Shown piece by piece: positions 17,693 to 25,632 of a DNA stretch of 64,000 nucleotides. This stretch comes from Rhodospirillaceae bacterium (lineage in GTDB: Bacteria; Pseudomonadota; Alphaproteobacteria; Rhodospirillales; Rhodospirillaceae): positions 558,001 through 622,000 of the forward strand of contig JAVJSV010000012.1 of the NCBI GenBank assembly GCA_040219235.1, read 5' to 3'. The translations under genes were made by a program, and so were the position numbers. Numbering within the stretch: the first letter of the stretch is position 1; every line of letters starts with the position of its first letter. A model generated the notes under the pieces. The model was not told the origin of the DNA. It did not search any database and saw nothing but the letters and a program-made list of their open reading frames with translations.

Positions 17693-19225
17693 TTAGCCCA
17701 TTTCTTCCGGCAGGTGACTTGCCTCGGCAAGATCGTCGAAGTGGGTGAAGCTGGGCTCGAACAGGAGCTTCACGGTGCCAATGGGGCCGTGACGCTGCTT
17801 GCCGACAATAGCTTCGGCAACGTTGTGCACGGCTTCCATATCGTCTTGCCACTTGAGCATCTTTTCTTGGAATTTGTCTTCTGATTCATAGCCCTCACGC
17901 TGCGGCTGTTTGCGCTCCAAATAATACTCTTCCCGATAAACAAACATCACCACGTCAGCGTCTTGCTCGATGGACCCTGATTCACGCAGGTCAGACAGTT
18001 GCGGGCGCTTGTCCTCGCGTTGCTCGACCGCACGCGACAACTGAGACAAAGCCAACACAGGCACATCAAGCTCTTTGGCCAGCGCTTTAAGGCCACGGCT
18101 AATGGCGGAAATTTCCTGCACGCGGTTTTCACTCGCCTTGCCGGTTGATCCATCCAAGAGTTGCAGGTAATCGACCACGATCAACCCCAGGCCATTGTGT
18201 TTTTCTGTTCTGGCTTGCCGGGCCAAGCGGCGGCAGCGCGTACGCATGGCCGAGATGGTGATGGCGGGGGTGTCATCGATAAACAGCGGCAGGGCATGTA
18301 ATTCCTGGCTGGCGGAGACCAATTTGCCGAAATCTTCATGGGCCAGACGTCCGGTGCGAATATCGTGGGAGCTGAGGCGTGAGCGCTCGGCCAGAATACG
18401 TGTGGCGAGCTGCTCTGAACTCATTTCCAGCGAGAAAAAGGCGACCAGTTTTCCGCGTTCTAGGTCGTTGTCGGTATTCTGAAAATGTTGTGCGGCGTTA
18501 AAAGCAATGGTGGTGGCGAGCGCGGTTTTGCCCATGGCAGGGCGACCGGCCAAGATAATAAGATCGGACGGATGCAGCCCTCCGAGCTTGGCATCCATGT
18601 CACGCAGACCTGTGGTGGTGCCGGACAGAGCTCCGTCCCGGCGATGGGCGGCTTCTGCCATATCAATGGCATTGGTCAGCGCGATTTCAAATCGTTCAAA
18701 CCCGCCTTCCGTTGCGCCCTTGGACGACAAATCAAACAGCTTCTGTTCTGAAACCTCAATCTGACTCAGTGCCGTTTGATCAAGATCGGAATCAAAGGCT
18801 TCGTTGACCATATCCTGGCCAACGTTAATCAGTTCCCGGCGCAAGTGTAGGTCATAGATCAGGCGGCCATAGTCTGCGGCGTTGATGATGGTGACGACCG
18901 AATTCACCAAGCCGGTGAGATAGGCCATGCCGCCAGACTCTTGGACCAGGGGATCTTGTTCCAGATAGGTCTTCAGGGTGATGGGATTGGCCTGGTGGCC
19001 TTGTTCCAACAGTCGGGATGCCGAGTCGTAGACTTTGGCGTGGACCGGATCGGAAAAGTGTTCGCCCCGCAGGTAATCGGATACCGCTTCATAGGCGCGG
19101 TTGTTTAGCATAATGGCGCCCAGCAAGGCCCGCTCGGCCTCCAGGTTGTGGGGCGGCGAGCGAAACAGACCGGATTCTGAGGAATCTGAGGAAATAATGT
19201 TTGAAGCTGGCAAGTTCATGGGCAC
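17693..19225 (-). CDS. dnaB: Replicative DNA helicase DnaB
   Basis: 510 residues; the start is GTG at 19225 or ATG at 19219, and no strong ribosome site decides. The N-terminal domain (PHNLEAERALLGAIMLN) and the RecA-like helicase domain are both present: Walker A GRPAMGKTALA, DYLQLLDG, and the RESGSIEQDADVVMFVYR motif. DnaB unwinds the fork and recruits primase. No intein is present. The usual rplI–dnaB–alr order is kept, with a clear terminator between rplI and dnaB. Confidence 0.96.
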   Translation of the reverse strand: MPMNLPASNIISSDSSESGLFRSPPHNLEAERALLGAIMLNNRAYEAVSDYLRGEHFSDPVHAKVYDSASRLLEQGHQANPITLKTYLEQDPLVQESGGMAYLTGLVNSVVTIINAADYGRLIYDLHLRRELINVGQDMVNEAFDSDLDQTALSQIEVSEQKLFDLSSKGATEGGFERFEIALTNAIDMAEAAHRRDGALSGTTTGLRDMDAKLGGLHPSDLIILAGRPAMGKTALATTIAFNAAQHFQNTDNDLERGKLVAFFSLEMSSEQLATRILAERSRLSSHDIRTGRLAHEDFGKLVSASQELHALPLFIDDTPAITISAMRTRCRRLARQARTEKHNGLGLIVVDYLQLLDGSTGKASENRVQEISAISRGLKALAKELDVPVLALSQLSRAVEQREDKRPQLSDLRESGSIEQDADVVMFVYREEYYLERKQPQREGYESEDKFQEKMLKWQDDMEAVHNVAEAIVGKQRHGPIGTVKLLFEPSFTHFDDLAEASHLPEEMG

Positions 19226-19320
19226 ACCGTATCAAACATTCACGCGGAGCGGCACCGTCCATCTCGTGTGAAACAGGTGGAACATGGGGATAAAAGCGAG
19301 TCGGTTAAAGTTAGGCCGAC

Positions 19321-19364
19321 AAAAAGAAACGCCGACCCCCAGTTTATCACCAGGGATCGGCGTT
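19321..19364 (-). terminator. Intrinsic terminator of the rpsF–rpsR–rplI operon
   Basis: On the minus strand AACGCCGA pairs with TCGGCGTT (19357-19364 with 19328-19335), further extended by C/G pairing near the loop, and is followed by TCTTTTTG. The 8-bp perfect outer stem and the T-rich tail make this a strong Rho-independent terminator about 25 nt after the rplI stop. It separates the ribosomal operon from dnaB. Confidence 0.88.
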
Positions 19365-19387
19365 GCTATAGGTATACAAAGCAGAAC

Positions 19388-19984
19388 TTAACCGGCGGAA
19401 CCATCAGCCTGGCGGGCATCGGCTTCCGTATCGAGTTCTTCATCGCGGGCCTGCTCAGCTTCTTGTTCATGAGCAACAGCTTTAGCCGCGTCTTCTTCCC
19501 GCTCAAGCAGGTTCGAGGCAGCGTCGATGTCAGCCTGATCTTTCGACCGAGATACAGTCACCGTGATGTCCACAACCACTTCAGGGTGCAGTTTAACCGG
19601 CACCGTGTATTGGCCGAGTTCCTTAATGGCGGCGTTCAGTTCAACCTGACCGCGGTCCATTGTGACACCTTCTTCTTTAAGGCTGTCTGACACGTCGCGT
19701 GCTGTGACGGAGCCATAGAGCTGACCCCCCTCACCAGCTTGACGCACCAATACCAGATGCAAGCCCACCATCTTCTTGGCAACGGCTTCGGCTTCGCCGC
19801 GACGCTCCAGGTTGATGGCTTCCAACTCGCTCCGGCGGCTTTCGAAATAAGCCCGATTGGCGTCTGTCGCCCGAAGAGCTTTTTTCTGCGGCAGCAGGTA
19901 GTTACGGGCATAGCCGGTTTTTACACCGACGACATCACCCATTTGACCGAGCTTGTCGATCCGCTCCAATAAAATTACGTCCAT
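19388..19984 (-). CDS. rplI: Ribosomal protein L9
   Basis: 198 residues. The N-terminal domain opens [32 protein letters not shown], the L9 signature, followed by the long central helix and the C-terminal rRNA-binding domain. A tail of about 45 extra residues beyond the usual 150 is rich in Ala, Glu and Asp. L9 binds 23S rRNA at the base of the L1 stalk and limits frame slippage. It is the last gene of the S6–S18–L9 operon. Confidence 0.97.
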   Translation of the reverse strand: MDVILLERIDKLGQMGDVVGVKTGYARNYLLPQKKALRATDANRAYFESRRSELEAINLERRGEAEAVAKKMVGLHLVLVRQAGEGGQLYGSVTARDVSDSLKEEGVTMDRGQVELNAAIKELGQYTVPVKLHPEVVVDITVTVSRSKDQADIDAASNLLEREEDAAKAVAHEQEAEQARDEELDTEADARQADGSAG

Positions 19985-20003
19985 GATGTTCTCCTTTGCC
20001 CCT

Positions 20004-20240
20004 CTACTCGCTTAGCACGTAGGGCAGCAAAGCTAAGAAGCGGGCGCGTTTGATGGCGCGCGCCAATTCACGTTGTTTCTTTGCTGAGACCGCAGTGATC
20101 CGGCTGGGCACAATCTTGCCACGCTCGGAGATGTATCGCTGCAGAAGCTTGATGTCTTTATAGTCAATCTTCGGTGCATTTGACCCGGTAAACGGGCAGC
20201 TTTTGCGGCGGCGGAAAAAGGGTTTACGTGTCATCGCCAT
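20004..20240 (-). CDS. rpsR: Ribosomal protein S18
   Basis: 78 residues, normal length. The basic N-terminus ([13 protein letters not shown]) and [50 protein letters not shown] identify S18. The ATG at 20240 shares a base with the rpsF stop (TAATG), and GGAG from the end of rpsF lies 7 nt upstream, so translation is coupled. S18 pairs with S6 on the 30S platform. Confidence 0.97.
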   Translation of the reverse strand: MAMTRKPFFRRRKSCPFTGSNAPKIDYKDIKLLQRYISERGKIVPSRITAVSAKKQRELARAIKRARFLALLPYVLSE

Positions 20241-20692
20241 TAGCTTTCTCCTCTAGGAGCAGCACTTGCATTGTCGTCACGCGGGGGGCGACCGCGACCG
20301 GAGTCAAAACGACCACCGCCTCCGCCACCACCGCCACCCGTGCCACCTTCACGGCGTCCGGCAGGACGGCCTTTGTTGGTCAGAATGGAGGATTGACCTT
20401 CTTCGTGCTCTTCCACACGAATGGTCAGGTAACGCAAAATGTCTTCGTTGATGCGCATCCGGCGTTCGTATTCGCTGACCGCTGCGGGCGGTGCATCGAC
20501 ATTGAACAGCACGTAATGGCCTTTGCGGTTTTTCTTGATGCGGAACATCAGGCTGCGAAGGCCCCAATGCTCGCGCTTGGCGACTTTGCCGCCGTTTTCT
20601 TCTAAAATCTGGGTCAGTTCGTCTGCCAGAGTATCGACTTGAGCTGCCGAAATATCCTGACGCGCAATGACCACGCTCTCGTAGAGTGGCAT
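20240..20692 (-). CDS. rpsF: Ribosomal protein S6
   Basis: 150 residues. The ferredoxin-like core starts [15 protein letters not shown] and contains [28 protein letters not shown]. From about residue 110 there is a Gly/Arg-rich low-complexity tail with nine consecutive glycines, longer than the E. coli tail, which is instead extended by glutamates. S6 and S18 form a heterodimer that in many bacteria also represses its own mRNA leader. The upstream leader here contains two hairpins. Confidence 0.97.
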   Translation of the reverse strand: MPLYESVVIARQDISAAQVDTLADELTQILEENGGKVAKREHWGLRSLMFRIKKNRKGHYVLFNVDAPPAAVSEYERRMRINEDILRYLTIRVEEHEEGQSSILTNKGRPAGRREGGTGGGGGGGGGRFDSGRGRPPRDDNASAAPRGES

Positions 20693-20726
20693 GTATATGC
20701 TCTCCTTTTGGCTTCTCTCGTCCCAA

Positions 20727-20764
20727 ACATCACATGATGTCCAGGCATAGCCAGCTTGGCTGGC
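20727..20764 (-). promoter_or_regulatory. rpsF leader with two hairpins
   Basis: Between the rpsF promoter and start codon, GCCAGC (20750-20755) pairs with GCTGGC (20759-20764), and ACATC (20727-20731) pairs with GATGT (20736-20740). The position suits an S6:S18 autoregulatory leader, known in many bacteria, but I cannot match the conserved core of that element with certainty. Confidence 0.35.
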
Positions 20765-20784
20765 AAGGAGCTATGAAGTCGCGG

Positions 20785-20812
20785 AATATACACATTTACT
20801 GCGGGTCAGCAA
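20785..20812 (-). promoter_or_regulatory. Candidate sigma-70 promoter for rpsF–rpsR–rplI
   Basis: On the minus strand TTGCTG (20807-20812) and TATATT (20785-20790) are separated by 16 nt. Transcription would start near 20778 and give a leader of about 85 nt containing two hairpins. The rest of the 345-nt gap to fabD holds the fabD upstream region, where TTGACA at 20954-20959 has no good -10 partner, and a 22-codon ORF at 20864-20932. Confidence 0.5.
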
Positions 20813-20863
20813 GGCAAGTTTCTTGATCATCCTGCGTTCGTCCTAAAGCTTAAGAGGCGAAAA

Positions 20864-20932
20864 ATGAGGGCGTTGTGCAAGACAGTGTTTCGTCATTCAC
20901 CCGAAAAAATCGCGGTGTACTGGGATCTATAA
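20864..20932 (+). other. Possible 22-codon leader ORF upstream of fabD
   Basis: An ATG follows AAGAGG by about 6 nt and reads 22 codons (MRALCKTVFRHSPEK...) to a TAA about 105 nt before fabD. The ribosome site is the only support. It may be a chance ORF. Confidence 0.18.
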
Positions 20933-21037
20933 GAGATATGACGTTGCGGTTGCTTGACAGCGCTGCTGATTCCTGGCCTTAAACCGTTAGCTAAGATGCA
21001 GATTTAGCTGCGAAAACAAGCAGTTCAGGGGGTGCAC

Positions 21038-21982
21038 ATGAGTTGGGCATACGTTTTTCCAGGGCAAGGATCTCAGGCCGTTGGCATGGGCAAAGAGCTA
21101 AATGATACTTTTGCAGAGGCCAAAGAGGTCTTTCAGGAAGTTGATGAAGCGCTGCAACAATCTCTCTCAAAGTTGATGTTTGAAGGGCCAGACGATGATT
21201 TGACCCTCACTGAAAACGCTCAACCAGCGCTGATGGCCGTCAGTCTGGCAGTGATCCGGGTGCTGGAGCGTCAGGGCAATGTCTCTATTAAAAGCACCGC
21301 CCGCTATGTGGCGGGGCATTCGCTTGGGGAATACTCTGCCCTTGCAGCGGCTGGTGCTTTGTCATTGTCTGACACCGCGCGTCTACTGAAAATACGGGGC
21401 CAGGCCATGCAACAAGCTGTGCCCGTTGGCGAAGGGGCTATGGCGGCTTTGATTGGCCTTGATCTGGATGTGGCGCAAGAAGTGGCTTCAGAGGCTGGGC
21501 GCAATGGTCAAGTGTGCGCGGCGGCCAACGATAATGCGCCCGGCCAAGTGGTGGTCTCAGGTCATGCGGAGGCTGTGGAGCGGGCCGTTGAACTGGCGAA
21601 GGCGAAAGGGGCCAAGCGCGCATTAATGCTGACCGTCAGCGCGCCATTTCATTGTTCTCTGATGCAGCCGGCGGCCGATGCTATGGAAACGGCTTTGGCG
21701 GCGGTGGACGTTAAATCTCCTGTGGTGCCTTTAATCGCCAATGTAACAGCGGCCAGTGTGATTGACCCTGACGATATTCGCCGTCTGCTGGTTGCCCAGG
21801 TCACCGCCATGGTCCGCTGGCGGGAGAGTGTCGGGCTCATGCGTGAAGCCGGTGTTGATACGCTTATTGAAGCTGGTGCCGGCAAGGTTCTGACGGGCTT
21901 GGCAAAGCGGATTGATCGCGACATCACGGCGGTTAGCTTGCAGACTCCGGGCGATATCGAAGATTTTCTGAAGACCATTTAA
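21038..21982 (+). CDS. fabD: Malonyl-CoA:ACP transacylase
   Basis: 314 residues from the ATG at 21038, 6 nt after AGGGGG; an in-frame GTG two codons earlier overlaps that site. The N-terminal FPGQGSQAVGMG and the nucleophile elbow GHSLGEY (catalytic Ser95) are typical, as is the downstream AAANDNAPGQVVVSG segment. FabD loads malonyl groups onto ACP for fatty-acid elongation. It is first in the fabD–fabG–acpP–fabF–mltG run and diverges from rpsF, a common alphaproteobacterial layout. Confidence 0.96.
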   Translation: MSWAYVFPGQGSQAVGMGKELNDTFAEAKEVFQEVDEALQQSLSKLMFEGPDDDLTLTENAQPALMAVSLAVIRVLERQGNVSIKSTARYVAGHSLGEYSALAAAGALSLSDTARLLKIRGQAMQQAVPVGEGAMAALIGLDLDVAQEVASEAGRNGQVCAAANDNAPGQVVVSGHAEAVERAVELAKAKGAKRALMLTVSAPFHCSLMQPAADAMETALAAVDVKSPVVPLIANVTAASVIDPDDIRRLLVAQVTAMVRWRESVGLMREAGVDTLIEAGAGKVLTGLAKRIDRDITAVSLQTPGDIEDFLKTI

Positions 21983-22007
21983 AACGTTCGGGTTTACGGG
22001 AGCGGTT

Positions 22008-22745
22008 ATGTTTGATTTGACAGGTAAGACAGCCCTGGTGACGGGGGCGACAGGCGGGATCGGTGGGGCTATCGCGCGATCTTTGCATGCACAAGGCGCG
22101 ACGGTTGTGGTTTCTGGAACCCGCGAGCCACTGCTTGCTGAGTTGGTCTCGGCCCTTGGCGCGCGGGCCCATGCTGTGCCCTGCAATTTGTCTGATAAGG
22201 ACGCGGTTGAAGCGCTGATTGGCCATGCGGAGTCTGCCGCTGGGCCTTTGGATATTCTGGTCAATAATGCCGGCATCACCCGTGATGGCTTGATTATGCG
22301 CATGAAAGATGAAGACTTCACGGATGTGATTGGTGTCAATCTTGAGGTTGCATTCAGGCTGGCGCGCTCAGTTGTGAGAGGCATGATGAAACGTCGCTCC
22401 GGGCGCATCATTTCTATCACGTCTGTGGTTGGCGTGACTGGTAATGCGGGGCAGGTGAACTATGCCGCCTCTAAAGCTGGCCTGATCGGTTTTACAAAAT
22501 CGCTTGCCCAAGAAGTGGCCAGTCGCGGCATTACGGCAAACTGTGTGGCGCCCGGGTTTATTTCAACGGCGATGACAGAAGCGCTGAGTGATGCCCAACG
22601 CGACACCATGATGGCGGCGATTCCGGCGGGCCGATTTGGTGAAAGTAAAGATGTGGCCGCAGCCGTAGCGTACCTTGCCTCAAACGAGGCCGCTTATGTG
22701 ACCGGTCAGACTCTGCATGTGAATGGCGGAATGGCGATGGTTTAA
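22008..22745 (+). CDS. fabG: 3-oxoacyl-ACP reductase
   Basis: 245 residues; GGGAG precedes the ATG. This classical SDR has TGATGGIGGAIA at the cofactor site, NNAGITRD, a catalytic Ser in ISITSVVG, and YAASK. The C-terminus (YVTGQTLHVNGGMAMV) is the FabG signature. It reduces 3-oxoacyl-ACP with NADPH. It lies 25 nt after fabD and about 230 nt before acpP. Confidence 0.96.
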   Translation: MFDLTGKTALVTGATGGIGGAIARSLHAQGATVVVSGTREPLLAELVSALGARAHAVPCNLSDKDAVEALIGHAESAAGPLDILVNNAGITRDGLIMRMKDEDFTDVIGVNLEVAFRLARSVVRGMMKRRSGRIISITSVVGVTGNAGQVNYAASKAGLIGFTKSLAQEVASRGITANCVAPGFISTAMTEALSDAQRDTMMAAIPAGRFGESKDVAAAVAYLASNEAAYVTGQTLHVNGGMAMV

Positions 22746-22841
22746 CGCTTTGCAGCGATGGTCTAAAGCCGTCGAGAGCCAGTTTTTTCCCAGATTGAGC
22801 GGATTTATGAAAAGATTTTTGCTGGTTTGAGGGGGTTTCTG

Positions 22842-22896
22842 AGTGGCTTTCGTAGACCTAGCGTTCCCAATTGAAGTATGCTACCTAACCGCCACT
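22842..22896 (+). promoter_or_regulatory. Potential long hairpin in the acpP leader
   Basis: AGTGGC (22842-22847) can pair with GCCACT (22891-22896), and inside it GTAG (22852-22855) with CTAC (22881-22884). The hairpin would sit just before a 14-codon ORF (22917-22961) that has GGGAGGGAAGG upstream and ends at the acpP ribosome site. Function is unproven. Confidence 0.25.
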
Positions 22897-22916
22897 TCGG
22901 GAGGGAAGGCCACATT

Positions 22917-22961
22917 ATGGGCTCTCTTTCACGTTTAACTACAATCCCTAGGATAATGTGA
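22917..22961 (+). other. Possible 14-codon leader ORF ending at the acpP ribosome site
   Basis: ATG at 22917 lies 7 nt after AAGG within GGGAGGGAAGG and reads [14 protein letters not shown] to a TGA at 22959-22961. That TGA overlaps the start of the acpP Shine-Dalgarno sequence (AGGAAGG). Such a layout could couple or attenuate acpP translation, but chance is not excluded. Confidence 0.25.
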
Positions 22962-22972
22962 GGAAGGACGCC

Positions 22973-23209
22973 ATGAGTGACGTCGCGGATCGCGTAAAGA
23001 AAATTGTTGTCGAACATCTCGGCGTTGAAGAAGCCAAGGTGACAGAAACCGCCAGCTTCATTGATGACCTGGGGGCTGACAGTCTTGATACCGTTGAATT
23101 GGTGATGGCCTTTGAAGAGGAATTTGGGTGCGAAATTCCTGATGATGCCGCTGAGAAAATCCTGACGGTTAAAGATGCCATTACCTTCATCGAAGCCAAC
23201 GCATCTTAA
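22973..23209 (+). CDS. acpP: Acyl carrier protein
   Basis: 78 residues from the ATG at 22973, preceded by AGGAAGG. The phosphopantetheine attachment serine is in [18 protein letters not shown], and the protein is short and acidic with the usual four-helix pattern. It carries growing acyl chains in fatty-acid synthesis. It stands between fabG and fabF; the 123 nt before fabF contain a 27-bp tandem repeat that itself reads as a small ORF. Confidence 0.97.
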   Translation: MSDVADRVKKIVVEHLGVEEAKVTETASFIDDLGADSLDTVELVMAFEEEFGCEIPDDAAEKILTVKDAITFIEANAS

Positions 23210-23249
23210 GGCTTTGACTGCCCCCCTATTGCGGGTGCAACAAAGCGAT

Positions 23250-23330
23250 ATGGGCATAGGTTTTGGCCATGAAAACATAGGCATTGGTTTTGGCCATGAA
23301 AACATGGGCATGGGTCTTACCATGATCAGA
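23250..23330. repeat. 27-bp tandem repeat between acpP and fabF
   Basis: Two near-identical 27-bp units occupy 23250-23276 and 23277-23303, differing at two positions. A third, diverged unit runs from 23304. The array ends 3 nt before the fabF start codon. Confidence 0.85.
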
Positions 23331-23336
23331 TCATGA
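23250..23336 (+). CDS. Small repeat-encoded ORF overlapping the fabF start (28 residues)
   Basis: ATG at 23250 opens a 28-codon frame whose TGA (23334-23336) overlaps the fabF ATG (23333-23335) in an ATGA junction. The product is three 9-residue repeats: MGIGFGHEN, IGIGFGHEN and the diverged MGMGLTMIR. The DNA repeat has a 27-bp period, so it keeps the frame. There is no good ribosome site before it; in-frame GTG (23235) and TTG (23229) are alternative starts. fabF has no ribosome site of its own, which makes translational coupling attractive. It may still be a non-coding repeat. Confidence 0.35.
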   Translation: MGIGFGHENIGIGFGHENMGMGLTMIRS

Positions 23337-24595
23337 CACGGATTGTTATCACTGGCCTTGGCCTGCTCACGCCGCTTGGCCGCGGCGTCGAGGGCAACTG
23401 GAAATCTTTGACAGAGTCGAAGTCCGGTATTCGGGCTATTGATGCGTTTGATGTTTCAGATTTGCCCTGCCGCATTGGTGGACAAGTTCCTCAGGAAGAG
23501 GGGCATCCCTATCGGTTTGATGTTGATTCTCTGATCTCGCCTAAAGAACGTAAGCGGATGGATGATTTTATCGTCTTTGGCCTGGCGGCTGCGGACGATG
23601 CCATTGCTGATTCTGGTTGGGTGCCTGAGACCGATCATGACCGCGAACGGACCGGTGTTATCATCGGGTCGGGGATCGGCGGTCTTCAAACCATTTACGA
23701 GAACTCTCTGACGCTGTTGGAAAAAGGGCCGCGGCGGATTTCGCCGTTCTTTATTCCATCAAGTTTGATCAATTTGGTCTCCGGTCAGGTTTCTATTAAG
23801 CACGGCTTTAAAGGCCCAAATCATGCCATTGTAACGGCGTGCTCTACGGGGGCGCATGCCATTGGTGATGCTGCCCGTATGATCAAATACGGTGACGCTG
23901 ACGTGATGGTCGCAGGTGGCGCAGAGGCGGCCCTCTGTCGCCTCGGGCTTGCTGGGTTTGCCGCCGCAAAGGCTTTGTCGACGGGCTATAATGACACCCC
24001 AGAAAAAGGCTCCCGCCCCTGGGATAAAGGCCGCGATGGTTTTGTCATGGGCGAAGGCGCTGGTGTTGTGGTGGTCGAGAGCTATGAACACGCCAAAGCG
24101 CGTGGGGCAAAAATATATGCCGAAGTGCTGGGCTATGGTTTGTCTGGCGATGCGTATCATATTACCGCACCAGCGGATGATGGGGATGGTGGGTTCCGGG
24201 CTATGCGCGGGGCCATTGCTGATGCTGGTTTGACACCAGGCGATATTGATTATGTGAACGCCCATGGCACTTCGACGCCAAAGGGAGATGAGATTGAACT
24301 TGGCGCTGTGAAACGCCTGTTCGGCGATCAAGCCTATAAACTCTCTATGTCCTCTACTAAATCGGCCATCGGCCACTTACTGGGCGCCGCGGGCAGCGTG
24401 GAAGCCATCTTCTCGGTGTTGGCGCTCAAACATCAGATGGCTCCGCCAACCCTGAACCTCGACGACCCGTCGGACAGTTGCGATATCGATTTGGTGCCAC
24501 ATACCGCCAAGTCCCGAGATATTCGCTTCGCGCTGTCTAACTCTTTTGGGTTTGGCGGCACGAATGCCTCCCTGGTTCTTGGCCCGGCCCCGTAA
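23333..24595 (+). CDS. fabF: 3-oxoacyl-ACP synthase II
   Basis: 420 residues. The condensing-enzyme triad is complete: Cys in TACSTGAHAIG, His in NAHGTSTPKGD and His in SAIGHLLGAAG. The C-terminus NSFGFGGTNASLVL is characteristic. FabF elongates acyl-ACP with malonyl-ACP. The start codon has no recognisable Shine-Dalgarno sequence because the 27-bp repeats run up to it. The start is instead overlapped by the stop of the repeat ORF. Confidence 0.96.
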   Translation: MTRIVITGLGLLTPLGRGVEGNWKSLTESKSGIRAIDAFDVSDLPCRIGGQVPQEEGHPYRFDVDSLISPKERKRMDDFIVFGLAAADDAIADSGWVPETDHDRERTGVIIGSGIGGLQTIYENSLTLLEKGPRRISPFFIPSSLINLVSGQVSIKHGFKGPNHAIVTACSTGAHAIGDAARMIKYGDADVMVAGGAEAALCRLGLAGFAAAKALSTGYNDTPEKGSRPWDKGRDGFVMGEGAGVVVVESYEHAKARGAKIYAEVLGYGLSGDAYHITAPADDGDGGFRAMRGAIADAGLTPGDIDYVNAHGTSTPKGDEIELGAVKRLFGDQAYKLSMSSTKSAIGHLLGAAGSVEAIFSVLALKHQMAPPTLNLDDPSDSCDIDLVPHTAKSRDIRFALSNSFGFGGTNASLVLGPAP

Positions 24596-24621
24596 CGGCG
24601 CCTTAAGCGCCGCCGTCTGAC

Positions 24622-25605
24622 ATGAAACGTTTTTTTGCCGTTTGCGGTCTTGCGGTGGTTTTGGGATTGGCCGCGATTGGTGGTGGATGGATCTGGTTAC
24701 AAAACCAGGTGCAATCTCCAGGGCCGTTAAAGAATTCAAAAGAGGCGGTGATCGCAGCGGGCGCAGGCCTTGGGCAGATTGCAACCCAGTTGCAGAGTGA
24801 CGGAATCATAGAGTCGGATCTCGTTTTCCGAATTCAGGCGCGCATCACAGGGTTGGCCGGCCAATTGAAGGCTGGCGAGTACCGCTTCTCGGCGGGTGCA
24901 AGCGTGTCGCAGATTCTGGCGAAGATTGTTGCACACGATGTGATCGTGCGATTTTTGACCATTCCTGAAGGTTTGACGTCATCGCAAATTCTGCAACTTG
25001 TGGAATCTGCTGACGGTCTGACTGGCCCTGCGCCGTCAGATATTCCAGATGGCACATTGCTTCCTGAGACGTACGGGTATGAACGTGGGGAAACGCGGGC
25101 GGCCCTCGTGCAGCGTATGGCAGCCGCAATGTCTCAAGCTCTCGAAGATCTTTGGTTCGGGCGCGCCGCAGACCTTCCTTTTGACTCCCCTCAAGAGGCC
25201 CTTATTCTGGCCTCAATTGTCGAGCGTGAAACATCGGTACCGTCAGAACGCGCGCGTGTTGCCGCGGTTTTCGTCAATCGTTTAAACCGGGGTATGCGGT
25301 TGCAATCTGATCCCACGGTTGCTTATGGCGTTGATCCCTCGGGTCCGTTAGGCCGACCCTTGCGGCGCTCGGATTTGGATCAGGAAACGCCTTACAACAC
25401 CTATCAAATACCCGGATTGCCTCCCGGTCCGATTTGTCACCCCGGTCGGGAATCCATTGCGGCTGTCTTGTCGCCAGCCCAGACCGATGATTTGTTTTTT
25501 GTCGCCGATGGCAGCGGCGGGCATGCGTTTGCAAAGACGTTGAGGGAGCACAATCGCAATGTGGCCGCATGGCGTCGGATTCAGCGTGAGCGCGGGGACC
25601 GTTAA
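24622..25605 (+). CDS. mltG: Endolytic transglycosylase MltG (YceG)
   Basis: 327 residues. One N-terminal membrane anchor (FAVCGLAVVLGLAAIGGGWIWL) precedes a LysM-like region and the catalytic domain with ASIVERETSVPSERARVAAVFVNRL, where the Glu of ERET is the family's catalytic residue. QSDPTVAYG and the CHPGRESIAAVL segment are conserved. MltG cleaves nascent glycan strands at the inner membrane. In many alphaproteobacteria yicC follows directly; here a 5.7-kb signalling cassette intervenes. Confidence 0.94.
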   Translation: MKRFFAVCGLAVVLGLAAIGGGWIWLQNQVQSPGPLKNSKEAVIAAGAGLGQIATQLQSDGIIESDLVFRIQARITGLAGQLKAGEYRFSAGASVSQILAKIVAHDVIVRFLTIPEGLTSSQILQLVESADGLTGPAPSDIPDGTLLPETYGYERGETRAALVQRMAAAMSQALEDLWFGRAADLPFDSPQEALILASIVERETSVPSERARVAAVFVNRLNRGMRLQSDPTVAYGVDPSGPLGRPLRRSDLDQETPYNTYQIPGLPPGPICHPGRESIAAVLSPAQTDDLFFVADGSGGHAFAKTLREHNRNVAAWRRIQRERGDR

Positions 25606-25632
25606 GGCAAGCGACTCGTTTTTTGAAGGTGA

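Noticed and set aside
22805-23323. 172-codon minus-strand ORF across acpP with a repeated PMPMFSWPK peptide
   Set aside because: The repeats are the reverse reading of the 27-bp tandem repeat, and the rest is antisense to acpP and its leader.
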